In this document: positions 9,101 to 17,880 of the stretch, piece by piece
Layout: each line of letters begins with the position of its first letter
How positions within the stretch are numbered: the stretch's first letter is position 1
Assembly: GCF_030123325.1 (NCBI RefSeq)
Contig: NZ_CP126106.1
Span: 2,570,001-2,634,000, forward strand
Source: Peribacillus simplex
GTDB taxonomy: Bacteria; Bacillota; Bacilli; Bacillales; DSM-1321
Direction of reading: 5' to 3'
DNA length: 64,000 nucleotides
Position numbers and translations under genes: made by a program
The notes under the pieces: model-generated
What the model saw: the letters and a program-made list of their open reading frames with translations, nothing else
Told to the model about the DNA's origin: nothing
Databases searched by the model: none

Positions 9101-10495
9101 ATGTACGATAGAAGATTGGTAATTGCGGGTACCGGAAGCGGTGTCGGTAAAACGACATTGACCATCGGAATCATGGCAGCCCTCCAGAAGAAAGGCTATA
9201 CTGTCCAAGGGTTCAAATGTGGTCCTGACTATATTGACCCTACTTATCATACAGCGGTTACAGGACGGATTTCACGCAATCTTGACAGTTGGATGTTCGA
9301 TCATGACACTGTCCGAGAAATTCTTACCAAAGCAGGTACCGGAGCAGATATATCGATCATCGAAGGAGTCATGGGCTTCTTCGATGGCAAAAGTCCTTTA
9401 TCCAATACAGGATCGACGGCTGAAATCAGCATCATCACGCAAAGCCCTGTCCTGTTGGTAGTCAACTGTGCCAGCATGGCACGGAGTGCAGCTGCAATCG
9501 TAAAAGGATTTCAGGCCTTTTCGACCGGTCCGGACATCATTGGTGTAATTGCCAATCAAGTGGGAAGTACGGGGCATTACAATATTGTCAAATCAGCCAT
9601 TGAGCAAGAATGCGATGTACCGGTGCTGGGTTATATGAAGCGGGAAATGGATATTGATATTCCAAGCCGTCATTTGGGTTTAATTCCTGCTATTGAACGG
9701 GGGGAGCTAAATCCGTTTTTCGATAAGCTTGCACAATTAGTCATGGAAACGATCGATATCGATCAGTTGTACCGTTTATCCAAGACAAGCTCAGTTTCCA
9801 GTGGAAACTCAAATATATTTCAACCCCAAAATGAAAAGGAAGTGTGCATTGCCGTCGCAAAAGATGCAGCCTTCAATTTTTATTATCAGGAAAACCTTGA
9901 GTTGCTTGAAGCATTTGGGGCGAACATCAAGTATTTTTCTCCATTAAAAGGGGATGAAGTTCCATTGGAAGCTGATGGTTTATACCTTGGAGGCGGTTTT
10001 CCAGAGGAATTTGCAGCTGAACTTTCCGGTAACTTGGGTGCTATTGAATCCATCAGAAGCTCCATTGAAAAAGGGATGCCGACTCTAGCGGAATGTGGCG
10101 GTTTCATGTTTTTGAGCAAATCGATTGAAACAACTTCCAAAGAAACGCATCAGATGGCAGGTATTATACCGGGCAGGATTAAAATGCAAAAAAAACTTGC
10201 AGCACTTGGTTATCGAGAAATTACAGGAACTCCAGGCAATTTTTTGATCAATGAAATGGAGAGGGCAAAAGGACATGAATTCCACTACTCGACATTCGAA
10301 GCGGATGATGATCTTACACATGCTTATGAAGCCAAAGGCAGATTCGGTTCGAAACAAGAGGGGTGTGTATTGGGTAACCTTGTTGCTGGATATACTCACT
10401 TTCATTTTGCTTCCAATCCAACACTTGCAAAGAACTGGATTGATGCTTGCTTAAAACAAAAAAACAGATCTATCCATGAAACTATCAACAAGTAA
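9101..10495 (+). CDS. cbiA: Cobyrinate a,c-diamide synthase CbiA
   Basis: It amidates the a and c acetate side chains of cobyrinate using ATP and glutamine. The N-terminal domain holds the P-loop GTGSGVGKT (residues 10-18) and KCGPDYIDPTYH. The C-terminal class I glutamine amidotransferase domain has the nucleophile Cys at about 332 in ECGGFMFL, and a late His-containing YTHFHF. I chose ATG 9101 because AAGGAGGG lies just upstream; an in-frame start at 9065 would overlap cbiG and add 12 unrelated residues. Confidence 0.95.
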   Translation: MYDRRLVIAGTGSGVGKTTLTIGIMAALQKKGYTVQGFKCGPDYIDPTYHTAVTGRISRNLDSWMFDHDTVREILTKAGTGADISIIEGVMGFFDGKSPLSNTGSTAEISIITQSPVLLVVNCASMARSAAAIVKGFQAFSTGPDIIGVIANQVGSTGHYNIVKSAIEQECDVPVLGYMKREMDIDIPSRHLGLIPAIERGELNPFFDKLAQLVMETIDIDQLYRLSKTSSVSSGNSNIFQPQNEKEVCIAVAKDAAFNFYYQENLELLEAFGANIKYFSPLKGDEVPLEADGLYLGGGFPEEFAAELSGNLGAIESIRSSIEKGMPTLAECGGFMFLSKSIETTSKETHQMAGIIPGRIKMQKKLAALGYREITGTPGNFLINEMERAKGHEFHYSTFEADDDLTHAYEAKGRFGSKQEGCVLGNLVAGYTHFHFASNPTLAKNWIDACLKQKNRSIHETINK

Positions 10496-10530
10496 AAGAT
10501 ATTTTTTGAAGATTAAGAGGAGGCGCGAGC

Positions 10531-11340
10531 ATGAAACCGGGAAAAGTTCATTTGGTCGGTGCGGGTCCCGGAGATCCGAAACTGATTACGGTATATGGAC
10601 TGGAATGTATCCAAAAGGCGGATGTCATTGCATATGACAGGCTTGTCAATCCAGAATTATTAACTTATGCAAAAGAAGATGCAGAACTGGTGTATTGCGG
10701 GAAATCACCAGGGAAACATCATCTCATTCAAAATGAAATACATGAACTTTTAGTGGAAAAGGCCTTACAGGGGAAAAACGTCACCCGTCTGAAGGGTGGA
10801 GATCCGTTTGTCTTTGGGCGGGGAGGTGAGGAAGCGGAGATACTGGCTGCTAACGGGATTGAATATGATATCGTCCCAGGAATCACGGCGGGAATCGCAG
10901 CACCGGCTTATGCGGGCATCCCGGTGACCCACCGTGATCATGCCTCAAGTTATGCCATTGTGACAGGCCATGGCCGTGATTACAAGGGGCAGGATAACTT
11001 GAATTGGCAGGCTTTGGCTCAGGGGATCGATACCATCGCCTTTTATATGGGAATAGGTAATATGCCGTTTATCTGTGAAAAATTGATGGAGCATGGCAGG
11101 GACGGCAAAACGCCAGTGGCTGTCATTGAATGGGGCACGACAGAAAAACAAAGGACGATTACCGGTACTTTGAGTTCGATTTCTTTGAAGGCTATAAAAG
11201 AAGAAATTCAAAATCCATCAATCTTTCTAGTAGGGGATGTCGTCCAATTAAGAGATAAAATCCAATGGTTTGAAAGAGTGATTGAATCAGAGTCCATTAT
11301 TGAAGGGATTGAGTCGGAATGTCCATCATTCAAGAATTGA
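10531..11340 (+). CDS. cobA: Uroporphyrinogen-III C-methyltransferase (CobA/CysG-A)
   Basis: It transfers two methyl groups to C2 and C7 of uroporphyrinogen III to make precorrin-2, the shared precursor of cobalamin and siroheme. GAGPGDPKLITVYG at the N-terminus, RLKGGDPFVFGRGGEE near 87 and PGITAGIAAPAYAGIPVTHR near 115 are the standard SUMT motifs. The start follows AAGAGGAGG. The final residues overlap the cbiY start by 22 bases. No siroheme dehydrogenase or ferrochelatase domain is fused. Confidence 0.95.
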   Translation: MKPGKVHLVGAGPGDPKLITVYGLECIQKADVIAYDRLVNPELLTYAKEDAELVYCGKSPGKHHLIQNEIHELLVEKALQGKNVTRLKGGDPFVFGRGGEEAEILAANGIEYDIVPGITAGIAAPAYAGIPVTHRDHASSYAIVTGHGRDYKGQDNLNWQALAQGIDTIAFYMGIGNMPFICEKLMEHGRDGKTPVAVIEWGTTEKQRTITGTLSSISLKAIKEEIQNPSIFLVGDVVQLRDKIQWFERVIESESIIEGIESECPSFKN

Positions 11341-11882
11341 AGGAACGCCGGGCAATAAGGAATTACGAAGAAAAAGAAGTGGAAGACCAAAAAATCAGGC
11401 AGCTTTTGGAAGCGGCTACCTATGCCCCTAACGACCGATTGCGTGAACCTTGGAGTTTTTATGTAATCAAGGGAGAGGCGAAGCACCGTTATGAAAGATT
11501 GGCAGAAAGGTATTTACATGAACGCTTCCCGACCAAACCGAAATTGATTGAAAGTTCACTGGAAGTTGTAAAGACGACACCGCTTATCATCGTCGTGACT
11601 TCCGATATTTTGCCCGATGATCCGGATTCATCCGAAGACAATGTATTCGCTTCTTGTTGTGCCGTCCATTCGATGTGGCTTGCCGCAAAAGAACTTGGTC
11701 TCGGATTCGTTTGGCGCACTAGAGGAGTTGGTCTTGTCAGGGATGAACGCCTGCACGAATTTATCGGTTCACCGGAAAACAAAAAAGTGATCGGCACCAT
11801 TTTTGTCGGATACCCTAAAGGCGATCAACCGGTTCCTGCTACTAAAAGGACTTCATACATAGATAAAACAGTTTGGCTATGA
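11319..11882 (+). CDS. cbiY: Nitroreductase-family protein CbiY
   Basis: An FMN-dependent nitroreductase fold is indicated by ERRAIRNYEEKEVE at residues 8-21, AATYAPNDRLREPWSFYVI near 32 and a C-terminal GYPKGDQP block. The place in the operon matches B. megaterium cbiY, whose exact role I do not know. BluB, which makes dimethylbenzimidazole, is a distant relative, but this protein (187 residues) looks like an ordinary nitroreductase and I see no BluB-specific motif. It is translationally coupled to cobA. Confidence 0.8.
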   Translation: MSIIQELKERRAIRNYEEKEVEDQKIRQLLEAATYAPNDRLREPWSFYVIKGEAKHRYERLAERYLHERFPTKPKLIESSLEVVKTTPLIIVVTSDILPDDPDSSEDNVFASCCAVHSMWLAAKELGLGFVWRTRGVGLVRDERLHEFIGSPENKKVIGTIFVGYPKGDQPVPATKRTSYIDKTVWL

Positions 11883-11896
11883 AGGTAGGTGAGTGA

Positions 11897-12433
11897 GTGG
11901 CACGCAGAGGATTAATGCTTATTTATACAGGAAACGGGAAAGGGAAGACGACTGCCTCATTAGGGGTGACTTTAAGGGCAATCGGCAGAGGGATGAAAGT
12001 CAAATACCTTCAGTTCATAAAATCCCCAGAGCGTACATATGGGGAAGCATTGGCTTTAAAAAAATTAGGAGTTGAAATGGAACAGCTAGGTATTGGTTTT
12101 ACATGGACCAAAACTCCAGAAGAGCATCGCAGGGCATTATCGTTAGCTTGGGAAAAGGCGAGACTGGCCCTTAGTGACCCCGGGATTGATTTACTTGTTT
12201 TGGATGAGTTGAACAATGCATTGGCGATTTCCAAATTCCCGATTGAAGATGTCTTGCCATTGACTGAAGTCATCGATGCGATTCGAAATCGTCCAGCTCA
12301 TATGCATGTAGTCATTACCGGCAGGGATGCCAAGCCAGAGCTTATGGAAATGGCCGATTTGGTTTCATCGATTGAGGCGACCAAGCATTATTATGACCAG
12401 GGCATCGGCGCTGTCAAAGGATTAGAGTTTTAA
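11897..12433 (+). CDS. btuR: Corrinoid adenosyltransferase BtuR/CobO
   Basis: It transfers the adenosyl group of ATP to Co(I) of the corrinoid. The P-loop variant YTGNGKGKTTASLG at residues 10-23 and VLDELNNAL near 97 identify the CobA/CobO/BtuR family rather than PduO. The start is GTG with GGTAGGTGAG upstream. At 178 residues it has the usual length. It lies between cbiY and cbiP, so adenosylation would occur on cobyrinate diamide before CbiP acts. Confidence 0.94.
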   Translation: MARRGLMLIYTGNGKGKTTASLGVTLRAIGRGMKVKYLQFIKSPERTYGEALALKKLGVEMEQLGIGFTWTKTPEEHRRALSLAWEKARLALSDPGIDLLVLDELNNALAISKFPIEDVLPLTEVIDAIRNRPAHMHVVITGRDAKPELMEMADLVSSIEATKHYYDQGIGAVKGLEF

Positions 12434-12446
12434 GGGGGTGAACGTA

Positions 12447-13964
12447 ATGAAGGCACGATCCATCATGATACAAGGGACGTCATCTGATGTAGGGAAAAGT
12501 TTGATTTGTACGGCATTTTGCCGGGTATTTTCCAATAAAGGGTTACGTGTCGTCCCATTCAAATCACAAAACATGGCTTTGAATTCTTATGTAACCTTGG
12601 ATGGCGGGGAAATCGGACGCGCTCAGGGAGTACAGGCGGAAGCAGCACGGATCACGGCAACGACTGATATGAATCCGATATTACTGAAACCGAAGCAGGA
12701 TATGGTTTCGGAAGTCATCGTGCACGGAAAGCATTTTCTTGATATGAATGCAAAAAGCTATCGGTCCCAATTTGTCCAGGAAGCCATGCCGATCATCCGT
12801 AAATCGGTCGAAAAACTTCAAGAAGACTATGACATCATCGTACTCGAAGGGGCAGGAAGTCCGGCTGAAATTAACCTTAAGGACCGGGATATCGCGAATA
12901 TGCGAATGGCGAAACTCACGGATGCGGCAGTCATTTTGGTGGCCGATATTGATCGTGGTGGAGTATTTGCGTCCATCATCGGCACACTTGCTTTATTGGA
13001 TCAAGATGAACGAGAAAGTGTAAAGGGGATCATCATCAATAAATTTCGTGGCATGCGTGAATTGTTGGACGATGGCATTGAATGGGTGGAAAAGGAAACC
13101 GGGATTCCGGTTCTAGGGGTGCTGCCCTATCTAGACGTGAATATTGAAGCGGAAGATTCACTTGCTCTCTCCTCCTTACGTTTTAAAAAACCTAAAAAGT
13201 CCGAGTTTCCGATCGATGTAGCCGTCTTGAGATTTCCGCGGATCTCCAATTTTACAGATGTGGATCCTTTTTTTGATGAACCCGGAGTGGGTGTCCGCCT
13301 AGTAAGCAGTGTCCATGAGTTAGGTAATCCCGATCTGCTTATTTTGCCTGGTACAAAAAACACGATGGAAGATTTAGAATGGTTGAATCGTATGGGGTTG
13401 GATCGGGCCATCAATGAACTGCGGAAACAAGGAACGATGATCTTTGGCATATGCGGCGGTTTTCAAATGCTAGGGACTAAACTTTTCGATCCTGATGCGG
13501 TCGAAGGTGACGGTGAGAACGCGGAAGGGCTCTCGCTTCTTCCGGTGGAAACCGTTTTTCAAGCAGAAAAGAAAACGGTACAAATGGAAGGTGTCCTTTC
13601 TGCCGGTATAATGGAAGGTCAAATGAATCTTAACGGTTTCGAAATACATTTAGGCAGAACGACATTGAAGTCGCAAGTAAGGCCCTTTCTTTTATTGAAG
13701 GATGGAAGAGAGGATGGAGCCATTTCCAATGACAACAAGGTAATGGGAACATATCTTCATGGGATATTCCATAATCGCCTGTTCACTAGATTGCTTGTTA
13801 ACCAAATTCGACGGAACAAGGGGTTGGAAGAAGTGAAGGAAAACGTCCAAAGCGACTCGGAGCGAAGGGAGGAAGCGTACAATCTCTTGGCTTCCCATTT
13901 GGAGGAAAACATTGATATGGATACCATCTATCAATGGCTGCAGCTGGAAACTTCAGAAAGTTAA
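12447..13964 (+). CDS. cbiP: Cobyric acid synthase CbiP/CobQ
   Basis: It performs four amidations (b, d, e, g side chains) of adenosylcobyrinate a,c-diamide with glutamine and ATP. The N-terminal P-loop-like GTSSDVGKSL (about 10-19), FKSQNMALNSYVT and the C-terminal glutaminase Cys near 336 in FGICGGFQML are typical; length is 505 residues. ATG 12447 is preferred over the GTG at 12438 because AAGGGGGTGA sits six bases upstream. It is the last gene of the operon seen here; cbiB, cobU, cobS and cobD are absent from the window. Confidence 0.95.
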   Translation: MKARSIMIQGTSSDVGKSLICTAFCRVFSNKGLRVVPFKSQNMALNSYVTLDGGEIGRAQGVQAEAARITATTDMNPILLKPKQDMVSEVIVHGKHFLDMNAKSYRSQFVQEAMPIIRKSVEKLQEDYDIIVLEGAGSPAEINLKDRDIANMRMAKLTDAAVILVADIDRGGVFASIIGTLALLDQDERESVKGIIINKFRGMRELLDDGIEWVEKETGIPVLGVLPYLDVNIEAEDSLALSSLRFKKPKKSEFPIDVAVLRFPRISNFTDVDPFFDEPGVGVRLVSSVHELGNPDLLILPGTKNTMEDLEWLNRMGLDRAINELRKQGTMIFGICGGFQMLGTKLFDPDAVEGDGENAEGLSLLPVETVFQAEKKTVQMEGVLSAGIMEGQMNLNGFEIHLGRTTLKSQVRPFLLLKDGREDGAISNDNKVMGTYLHGIFHNRLFTRLLVNQIRRNKGLEEVKENVQSDSERREEAYNLLASHLEENIDMDTIYQWLQLETSES

Positions 13965-14113
13965 TGTTAATCAAAGCCCTTTTAACTTCCAAAAAGATCA
14001 ATTTGGAGCTGCAATTCCTTTTATTTAGCCATAATAAGTGACAGAGGCATACAAGATATGTTATGTTGTCTTCTCTACATACTTTATACAAAATAAAAGG
14101 ATGAGGTGTTCAT
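13965..14113 (+). promoter_or_regulatory. Intergenic region before the HU gene
   Basis: This 149-base AT-rich gap separates cbiP from the HU gene. No convincing hairpin terminator follows cbiP. The HU promoter should lie here: AT-rich -10-like hexamers occur around 14060-14095, but none has a clean -35 partner, so I do not assign one. The HU ribosome-binding site is the AAGGATGAGGTG just before the ATG. Confidence 0.35.
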
Positions 14114-14386
14114 ATGAATAAAACAGAATTAGTGAGCAGTGTTGCAGCCCAAGCTGAACTGACAAAAGACGAAGCAAAAAAAGTAGTGGATGCATTGTTT
14201 GAAACAATCACGGCTACACTTGCTAAAGAAGAAAAAATCCAATTAGTTGGTTTTGGTACATTTGAAGTGCGTGACCGTGCTGCCCGTACAGGAAGAAACC
14301 CGCAAACTGGCGAAGAAATACAAATTGCAGCTAGTAAAGTACCGGCTTTTAAAGCAGGTAAGGAATTAAAAGACGCTGTAAAATAA
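14114..14386 (+). CDS. hup: HU-family histone-like DNA-binding protein
   Basis: A 90-residue nucleoid protein that bends and compacts DNA as a dimer. The sequence is a full HU: MNKTELVSSVA at the start, the GFGTFEVRDRAARTGRNPQTG beta-arm block (two pieces, residues about 46-66) and the PAFKAGKELKDAVK tail. It is a single-gene unit between the cobalamin operon and a kinase, with its own terminator. The B. subtilis hbs gene sits elsewhere (next to mtrA), so this may be a second HU copy. Confidence 0.96.
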   Translation: MNKTELVSSVAAQAELTKDEAKKVVDALFETITATLAKEEKIQLVGFGTFEVRDRAARTGRNPQTGEEIQIAASKVPAFKAGKELKDAVK

Positions 14387-14396
14387 AAGAGTAACG

Positions 14397-14433
14397 AAAA
14401 AACCTGGCGATGCGATATCCGCCAGGTTTTTTT
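14397..14433 (+). terminator. Rho-independent terminator of the HU gene
   Basis: AACCTGGCG (14401-14409) pairs with CGCCAGGTT (14420-14428) around a ten-base loop and runs into a T stretch, with A residues before the stem. Confidence 0.9.
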
Positions 14434-14689
14434 GTATACTGTCTGATTTTGATTTGCGCTTCGAAGATCAGTAAATGACAGTCATCTTTATATATTCGGT
14501 GCCATTTTCAAACGGAGGCGTATAGGGCGTTCTCATGACCAACAATGGAAGAAGCCCACTCCATGAAGCGGTAATGGAACGTAACACAAATGAAAAAAAA
14601 TTATAGTACTTATTAGTAAGGTTTATACTGTGTCTATGTTAGGCTAAGTAATAACAAGTTTTAAAACCAAAATAAAAGAGGTGAAAGAT
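14434..14689. other. Non-coding gap before the small basic ORF
   Basis: About 256 bases follow the HU terminator. I see no convincing gene. A 23-codon frame near 14535 has a badly spaced ribosome-binding site, and a TATACT hexamer near 14627 could be a -10 box for the next ORF, but no good -35 accompanies it. Confidence 0.4.
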
Positions 14690-14851
14690 ATGCTGAAGAA
14701 AATAATGAAAAAAATCAAACAGCTTTCCCAAGGAAGCAGTGAGCGAAGACATGGTCATTATCGCCGAGGCAGCAGCAGCCGAGGGTATAAAAGGTATCCC
14801 ATGAGTGGAAGTGACCGCTACAAGAGAAAGGGGCGTGGCAGCAGCAGCTAA
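14690..14851 (+). CDS. Small basic Ser/Arg/Tyr-rich protein (53 residues), unknown function
   Basis: It begins at ATG 14690 with a good ribosome-binding site (AGAGGTGAAAGAT) and encodes 53 residues. The first dozen are Lys-rich (MLKKIMKKIK), followed by repeated Arg, Ser, Gly and Tyr, including two SSS runs; the predicted charge is strongly positive. I do not recognise a family. Its stop overlaps the end of the convergent kinase gene by three bases. The serine-rich, basic composition would suit a phosphorylation substrate or a nucleic-acid or spore-associated protein, but that is speculation. Being this short, it could also be spurious. Confidence 0.5.
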   Translation: MLKKIMKKIKQLSQGSSERRHGHYRRGSSSRGYKRYPMSGSDRYKRKGRGSSS

Positions 14852-15633
14852 TTCAATTTCTTTGACTGCAATGCAGCCTGCAGGTCCATTGAGATTTCCT
14901 TGATATCTGAATAAGGTTCTTGGATGCTTAATAACCTTTTCAGTATATGCACGGTTTCTTTTTCTAACGAAAGCTCTTCTGTCCAAGGAAGAGCCTTTTT
15001 ACTTTTGGAAGCGTACGTCGTATAAAGTACATATAGAAGTATTTCCCCCAAGTCGTAAAAATCCTGCCTTTTCTGCTGTAAAATGGATTCTTGTGCCAGA
15101 TCTGCCGAGTTGATCATTTTAGACAAACCAAAGTCTATCAAAATGGGCTGATGGTTCTTAAGTAAAATATTTGGTATACGTAAATCTTGATGGCAAATGT
15201 CATGGCCATGTAGATAAGATACTAAACCGACCAGCTCATCCAGAAAAAATAGAGACTCTTTCTCATTGAACGTTAATTGATTCAAGAAAATATGGTCTTC
15301 CAGATTATCCGCTTCAATGAAATCCATCACAAAATAAACATTTCCGTCATGTGAAAAATTCTCGTGAAATTTGGGGATGTTTTTGTGATTTAACATTCGT
15401 AATATGGTCATTTCATTTTCAAACTGTTTCAGCTCTTTTTTGCTGCGGCGTTTGCTTTTCCGGAGCTGCTTGATCACTATATTCTCATTCTTTTTCAAAT
15501 CATTGCAAAGGTAAACAAGACCATAGCTTCCTGTACCGATTACAGCTTTCACCTCGTAACGGTCATTCAAAACCACTCCCTTTTTTAAAGGAATATCCAC
15601 AAAAAATTGGTAGATCTTTCTTAAGGAACGCAA
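14848..15633 (-). CDS. yrzF: Serine/threonine protein kinase (YrzF/YabT-like)
   Basis: A eukaryotic-type kinase domain covers most of the protein: glycine loop VIGTGSYGLVY (31-41), Lys at about 55 in IVIKQL, catalytic HQDLRIPN with Asp at about 150 and Asn at 155, and DFGLSK at 167-172. No transmembrane helix or PASTA domain is visible, so it is probably cytosolic and small like B. subtilis YrzF. I prefer the TTG at 15633, preceded by GAGGGAAG. An ATG at 15660 and a frame open to 15810 would extend it without better ribosome-binding sites. It is convergent with the small basic ORF and divergent from the catabolic operon. Confidence 0.82.
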   Translation of the reverse strand: MRSLRKIYQFFVDIPLKKGVVLNDRYEVKAVIGTGSYGLVYLCNDLKKNENIVIKQLRKSKRRSKKELKQFENEMTILRMLNHKNIPKFHENFSHDGNVYFVMDFIEADNLEDHIFLNQLTFNEKESLFFLDELVGLVSYLHGHDICHQDLRIPNILLKNHQPILIDFGLSKMINSADLAQESILQQKRQDFYDLGEILLYVLYTTYASKSKKALPWTEELSLEKETVHILKRLLSIQEPYSDIKEISMDLQAALQSKKLN

Positions 15634-15844
15634 AATTGAAACTTCCCTCACCACTTTCATATATTCGAGTCGAAAAAGACCATTATTCATTAAGGTGGAA
15701 ATATGAATGATCATGGATAGTTTAACACTGATTTTTGGTAATGCGGTAATGAAAGTCTTTTTACGATAATTCTTAAAACGAGCTATTAAAAAAATTTCCT
15801 TAAATTTCATAATATGAAATTATATGATTTTTAAAATTATTAAG

Positions 15845-15866
15845 TTTACTATAATGAATTCATAAT
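15845..15866 (+). promoter_or_regulatory. Possible -10 box and palindrome before the anthranilate cluster
   Basis: TATAAT lies at 15850-15855, and an ATGAATTCAT palindrome at 15854-15863 overlaps it. The palindrome sits about 25 bases before the flavin reductase start and could be an operator for the IclR protein encoded in the cluster. No clear -35 hexamer is visible. Confidence 0.35.
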
Positions 15867-15887
15867 AAAAGAATAGGAGGTGATAAG

Positions 15888-16355
15888 ATGGATGGGCGCG
15901 AGTTGAGAAATTGCTTTGGTAAATTCCCAACCGGAGTCACGATAGTGAGCTGGTTTGATGGGAAAGTTCAAAAGGGCATCACTGTGAATTCATTTACCTC
16001 TGTTTCCTTGGATCCCCCGCTCGCTTTAGTATCGATTCATAAAGAAGCAAAAGCCTGCACTGGCATGAAAGGTAAATCTTTTACCATTAATATTTTGTCG
16101 GATGAACAAGAATCCATTGCATGGCAATTTGCGGGCAATAAACAGGAAACTCTTGAAATTGACTGGGAGAACAAGGGGATTTCGCCAAAAATAAATGGAA
16201 GTGTCGCCTGGATGGAATGCAAACCATGGAAAGAGTATGATGCTGGTGATCATGTATTGTTCATCGGTGAGGTCCAGGAGATACATTTCGAAGATTTGGA
16301 AGCGCTTACTTTTTATCGGGGGAAAATGGGGTCTGCTAAACAACTTGTAAAATAA
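15888..16355 (+). CDS. Flavin reductase component of a two-component monooxygenase (HpaC-like)
   Basis: It supplies reduced flavin from NAD(P)H to the adjacent oxygenase. The fold is the FMN-binding split barrel of HpaC-type reductases: LRNCFGKFPTGVTIVS at residues 6-21, GITVNSFTSVSLDPPLALVSI near 31-51, and a late DHVLFIGEV block with His. 155 residues is typical. The start follows AGGAGGTGATAAG, and the oxygenase begins 11 bases after its stop. In Geobacillus thermodenitrificans (from memory) a similar pair acts on anthranilate, which fits the genes that follow. Confidence 0.85.
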   Translation: MDGRELRNCFGKFPTGVTIVSWFDGKVQKGITVNSFTSVSLDPPLALVSIHKEAKACTGMKGKSFTINILSDEQESIAWQFAGNKQETLEIDWENKGISPKINGSVAWMECKPWKEYDAGDHVLFIGEVQEIHFEDLEALTFYRGKMGSAKQLVK

Positions 16356-16366
16356 GGGGGAATATT

Positions 16367-17848
16367 ATGGCTATTAAAACCGGCGAAGAATATATTAATA
16401 GAATTAAATCAAGGAAGCCAGAAGTCTGGCTTGGTGGAAGAGTGGTTGAAGACATTTATAATGAGCCAATTTTTAAGCAGCCGATACAAGAAATTGCGAA
16501 GTTGTATGACATTCAACATGATCCGGAATATCTAGACGAAATCACCCACATTTGCAAAGAAACCGGGGAACGTGTGAACAATGCTTTCTTATTCCCTAAG
16601 ACATCGGAGGATTTGCAAAAAAGAAGTAAATTATTTGAAGTGTATGCAAGGATGACATATGGACTTATGGGGAGAACGCCGGACTTTTTAAATGTCGTGG
16701 TCACTTCCATGGCACATAACTCCTGGTTTCTTGATGAATACAACAAAGACTGGTCAAAGAACATCAAGGATTATTATGCCTATATTCGTGATAACGATTT
16801 ATTCTTGACGCATGCGATCATTAATCCTCAAAATGATCGAAGCAAGCAATCTCATGAACAAAAAGAAACATATACCCACTTAGGGACCGTTGAGGAAAGA
16901 GAAGAAGGAATACTTGTACGCGGTGCAAAGATGTTAGCAACCCTCGCACCGATTACAGATGAGGTGATTATCTATTCTTTCCCAGGATTCACACCAGGAG
17001 ATGAACGTCATGCGGTAGCATTTGCACTGCCGATCGATACGCCTGGACTGCGCATAATCTGCCGGGAACCAATGCAGGACGGTACACGCTCGATGTTTGA
17101 CCATCCACTGGCCTCCCGATATGAGGAAATGGATGCCCTGCTTGTATTCAATGATGTACTGGTTCCTTGGAATCGCGTCTTCCTATACAACAATGTTGAG
17201 GCGGCAAACCGCTTGTATCCAATGACGGGAATTGCTGAACAGCCTGCTCACCAATCAGGCGTGCGTGGATATATTAAACTGGCATTTGCCGTTGAGGTTG
17301 CTTGTAAAGTGGCAGACTCTATCGGAGTTGATGGATTCCTGCATGTACAGCGTGATTTGGGTGAACTTGTTCAATCCGTCGAAGTCATCCGTTCACTGCT
17401 TCGGGTAGCGGAATATGAGTACACGATTAATGACTACGGTGAGGCCCGGCCAAATCCGGATGCATTGGAAACGATTCGCGGCTTCCTCCCGGAGATGTAT
17501 CCCCGTGCCATCGAAGTTATCCAGACCATTGGAGCTGGCGGGCTATTGATGTCTCCGACAGGGGCCGACTTTGATAATCCCGAATTGCGCAGTGATATCG
17601 ATAAATATTATGGAGGACGTAGCGGGGTATCGGCGGAAGAGCGTGTTCGGGTGTTTAAACTGGCTTGGGATTTATGCGGGGAAGCATTTGGACAGCGCCT
17701 CCTTCAATACGAACGCTATTACACGGGTGATCCAGTTCGGAAAAGAGCGATTTTTTATAATAAATATAAGAAAAACAAGAACTTTGCCATGGTCGATGAA
17801 GTGCTTAACAAACCGATGCAAGTAGCCATCGATGCGGTTAACCAGTAA
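16367..17848 (+). CDS. FADH2-dependent monooxygenase, HpaB family; probable anthranilate 3-monooxygenase
   Basis: A 493-residue oxygenase of the 4-hydroxyphenylacetate 3-hydroxylase large-subunit family. The start GEEYINRIKSRKPEVWLGG and the middle block HAIINPQNDRSK are typical. The family hydroxylates aromatic rings ortho to an existing group using free FADH2. Every downstream enzyme acts on 3-hydroxyanthranilate or its products and no kynurenine genes are present, so the most economical substrate is anthranilate. Annotation pipelines would probably name it 4-hydroxyphenylacetate 3-monooxygenase; no homoprotocatechuate genes are nearby to support that. Confidence 0.82.
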   Translation: MAIKTGEEYINRIKSRKPEVWLGGRVVEDIYNEPIFKQPIQEIAKLYDIQHDPEYLDEITHICKETGERVNNAFLFPKTSEDLQKRSKLFEVYARMTYGLMGRTPDFLNVVVTSMAHNSWFLDEYNKDWSKNIKDYYAYIRDNDLFLTHAIINPQNDRSKQSHEQKETYTHLGTVEEREEGILVRGAKMLATLAPITDEVIIYSFPGFTPGDERHAVAFALPIDTPGLRIICREPMQDGTRSMFDHPLASRYEEMDALLVFNDVLVPWNRVFLYNNVEAANRLYPMTGIAEQPAHQSGVRGYIKLAFAVEVACKVADSIGVDGFLHVQRDLGELVQSVEVIRSLLRVAEYEYTINDYGEARPNPDALETIRGFLPEMYPRAIEVIQTIGAGGLLMSPTGADFDNPELRSDIDKYYGGRSGVSAEERVRVFKLAWDLCGEAFGQRLLQYERYYTGDPVRKRAIFYNKYKKNKNFAMVDEVLNKPMQVAIDAVNQ

Positions 17849-17880
17849 TTTTAATAGTTGAATGGGGAGGGGGGGCCGTC

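Noticed and set aside
13535..13570. cre-like sequence (GAAACCGTTTTTCA) within cbiP
   Set aside because: Spacing and bases deviate from the consensus and it lies deep inside a coding region near the end of the operon.
16367..17848. Assignment as a 4-hydroxyphenylacetate degradation locus
   Set aside because: No homoprotocatechuate dioxygenase or other hpa genes follow; all neighbours process 3-hydroxyanthranilate products.
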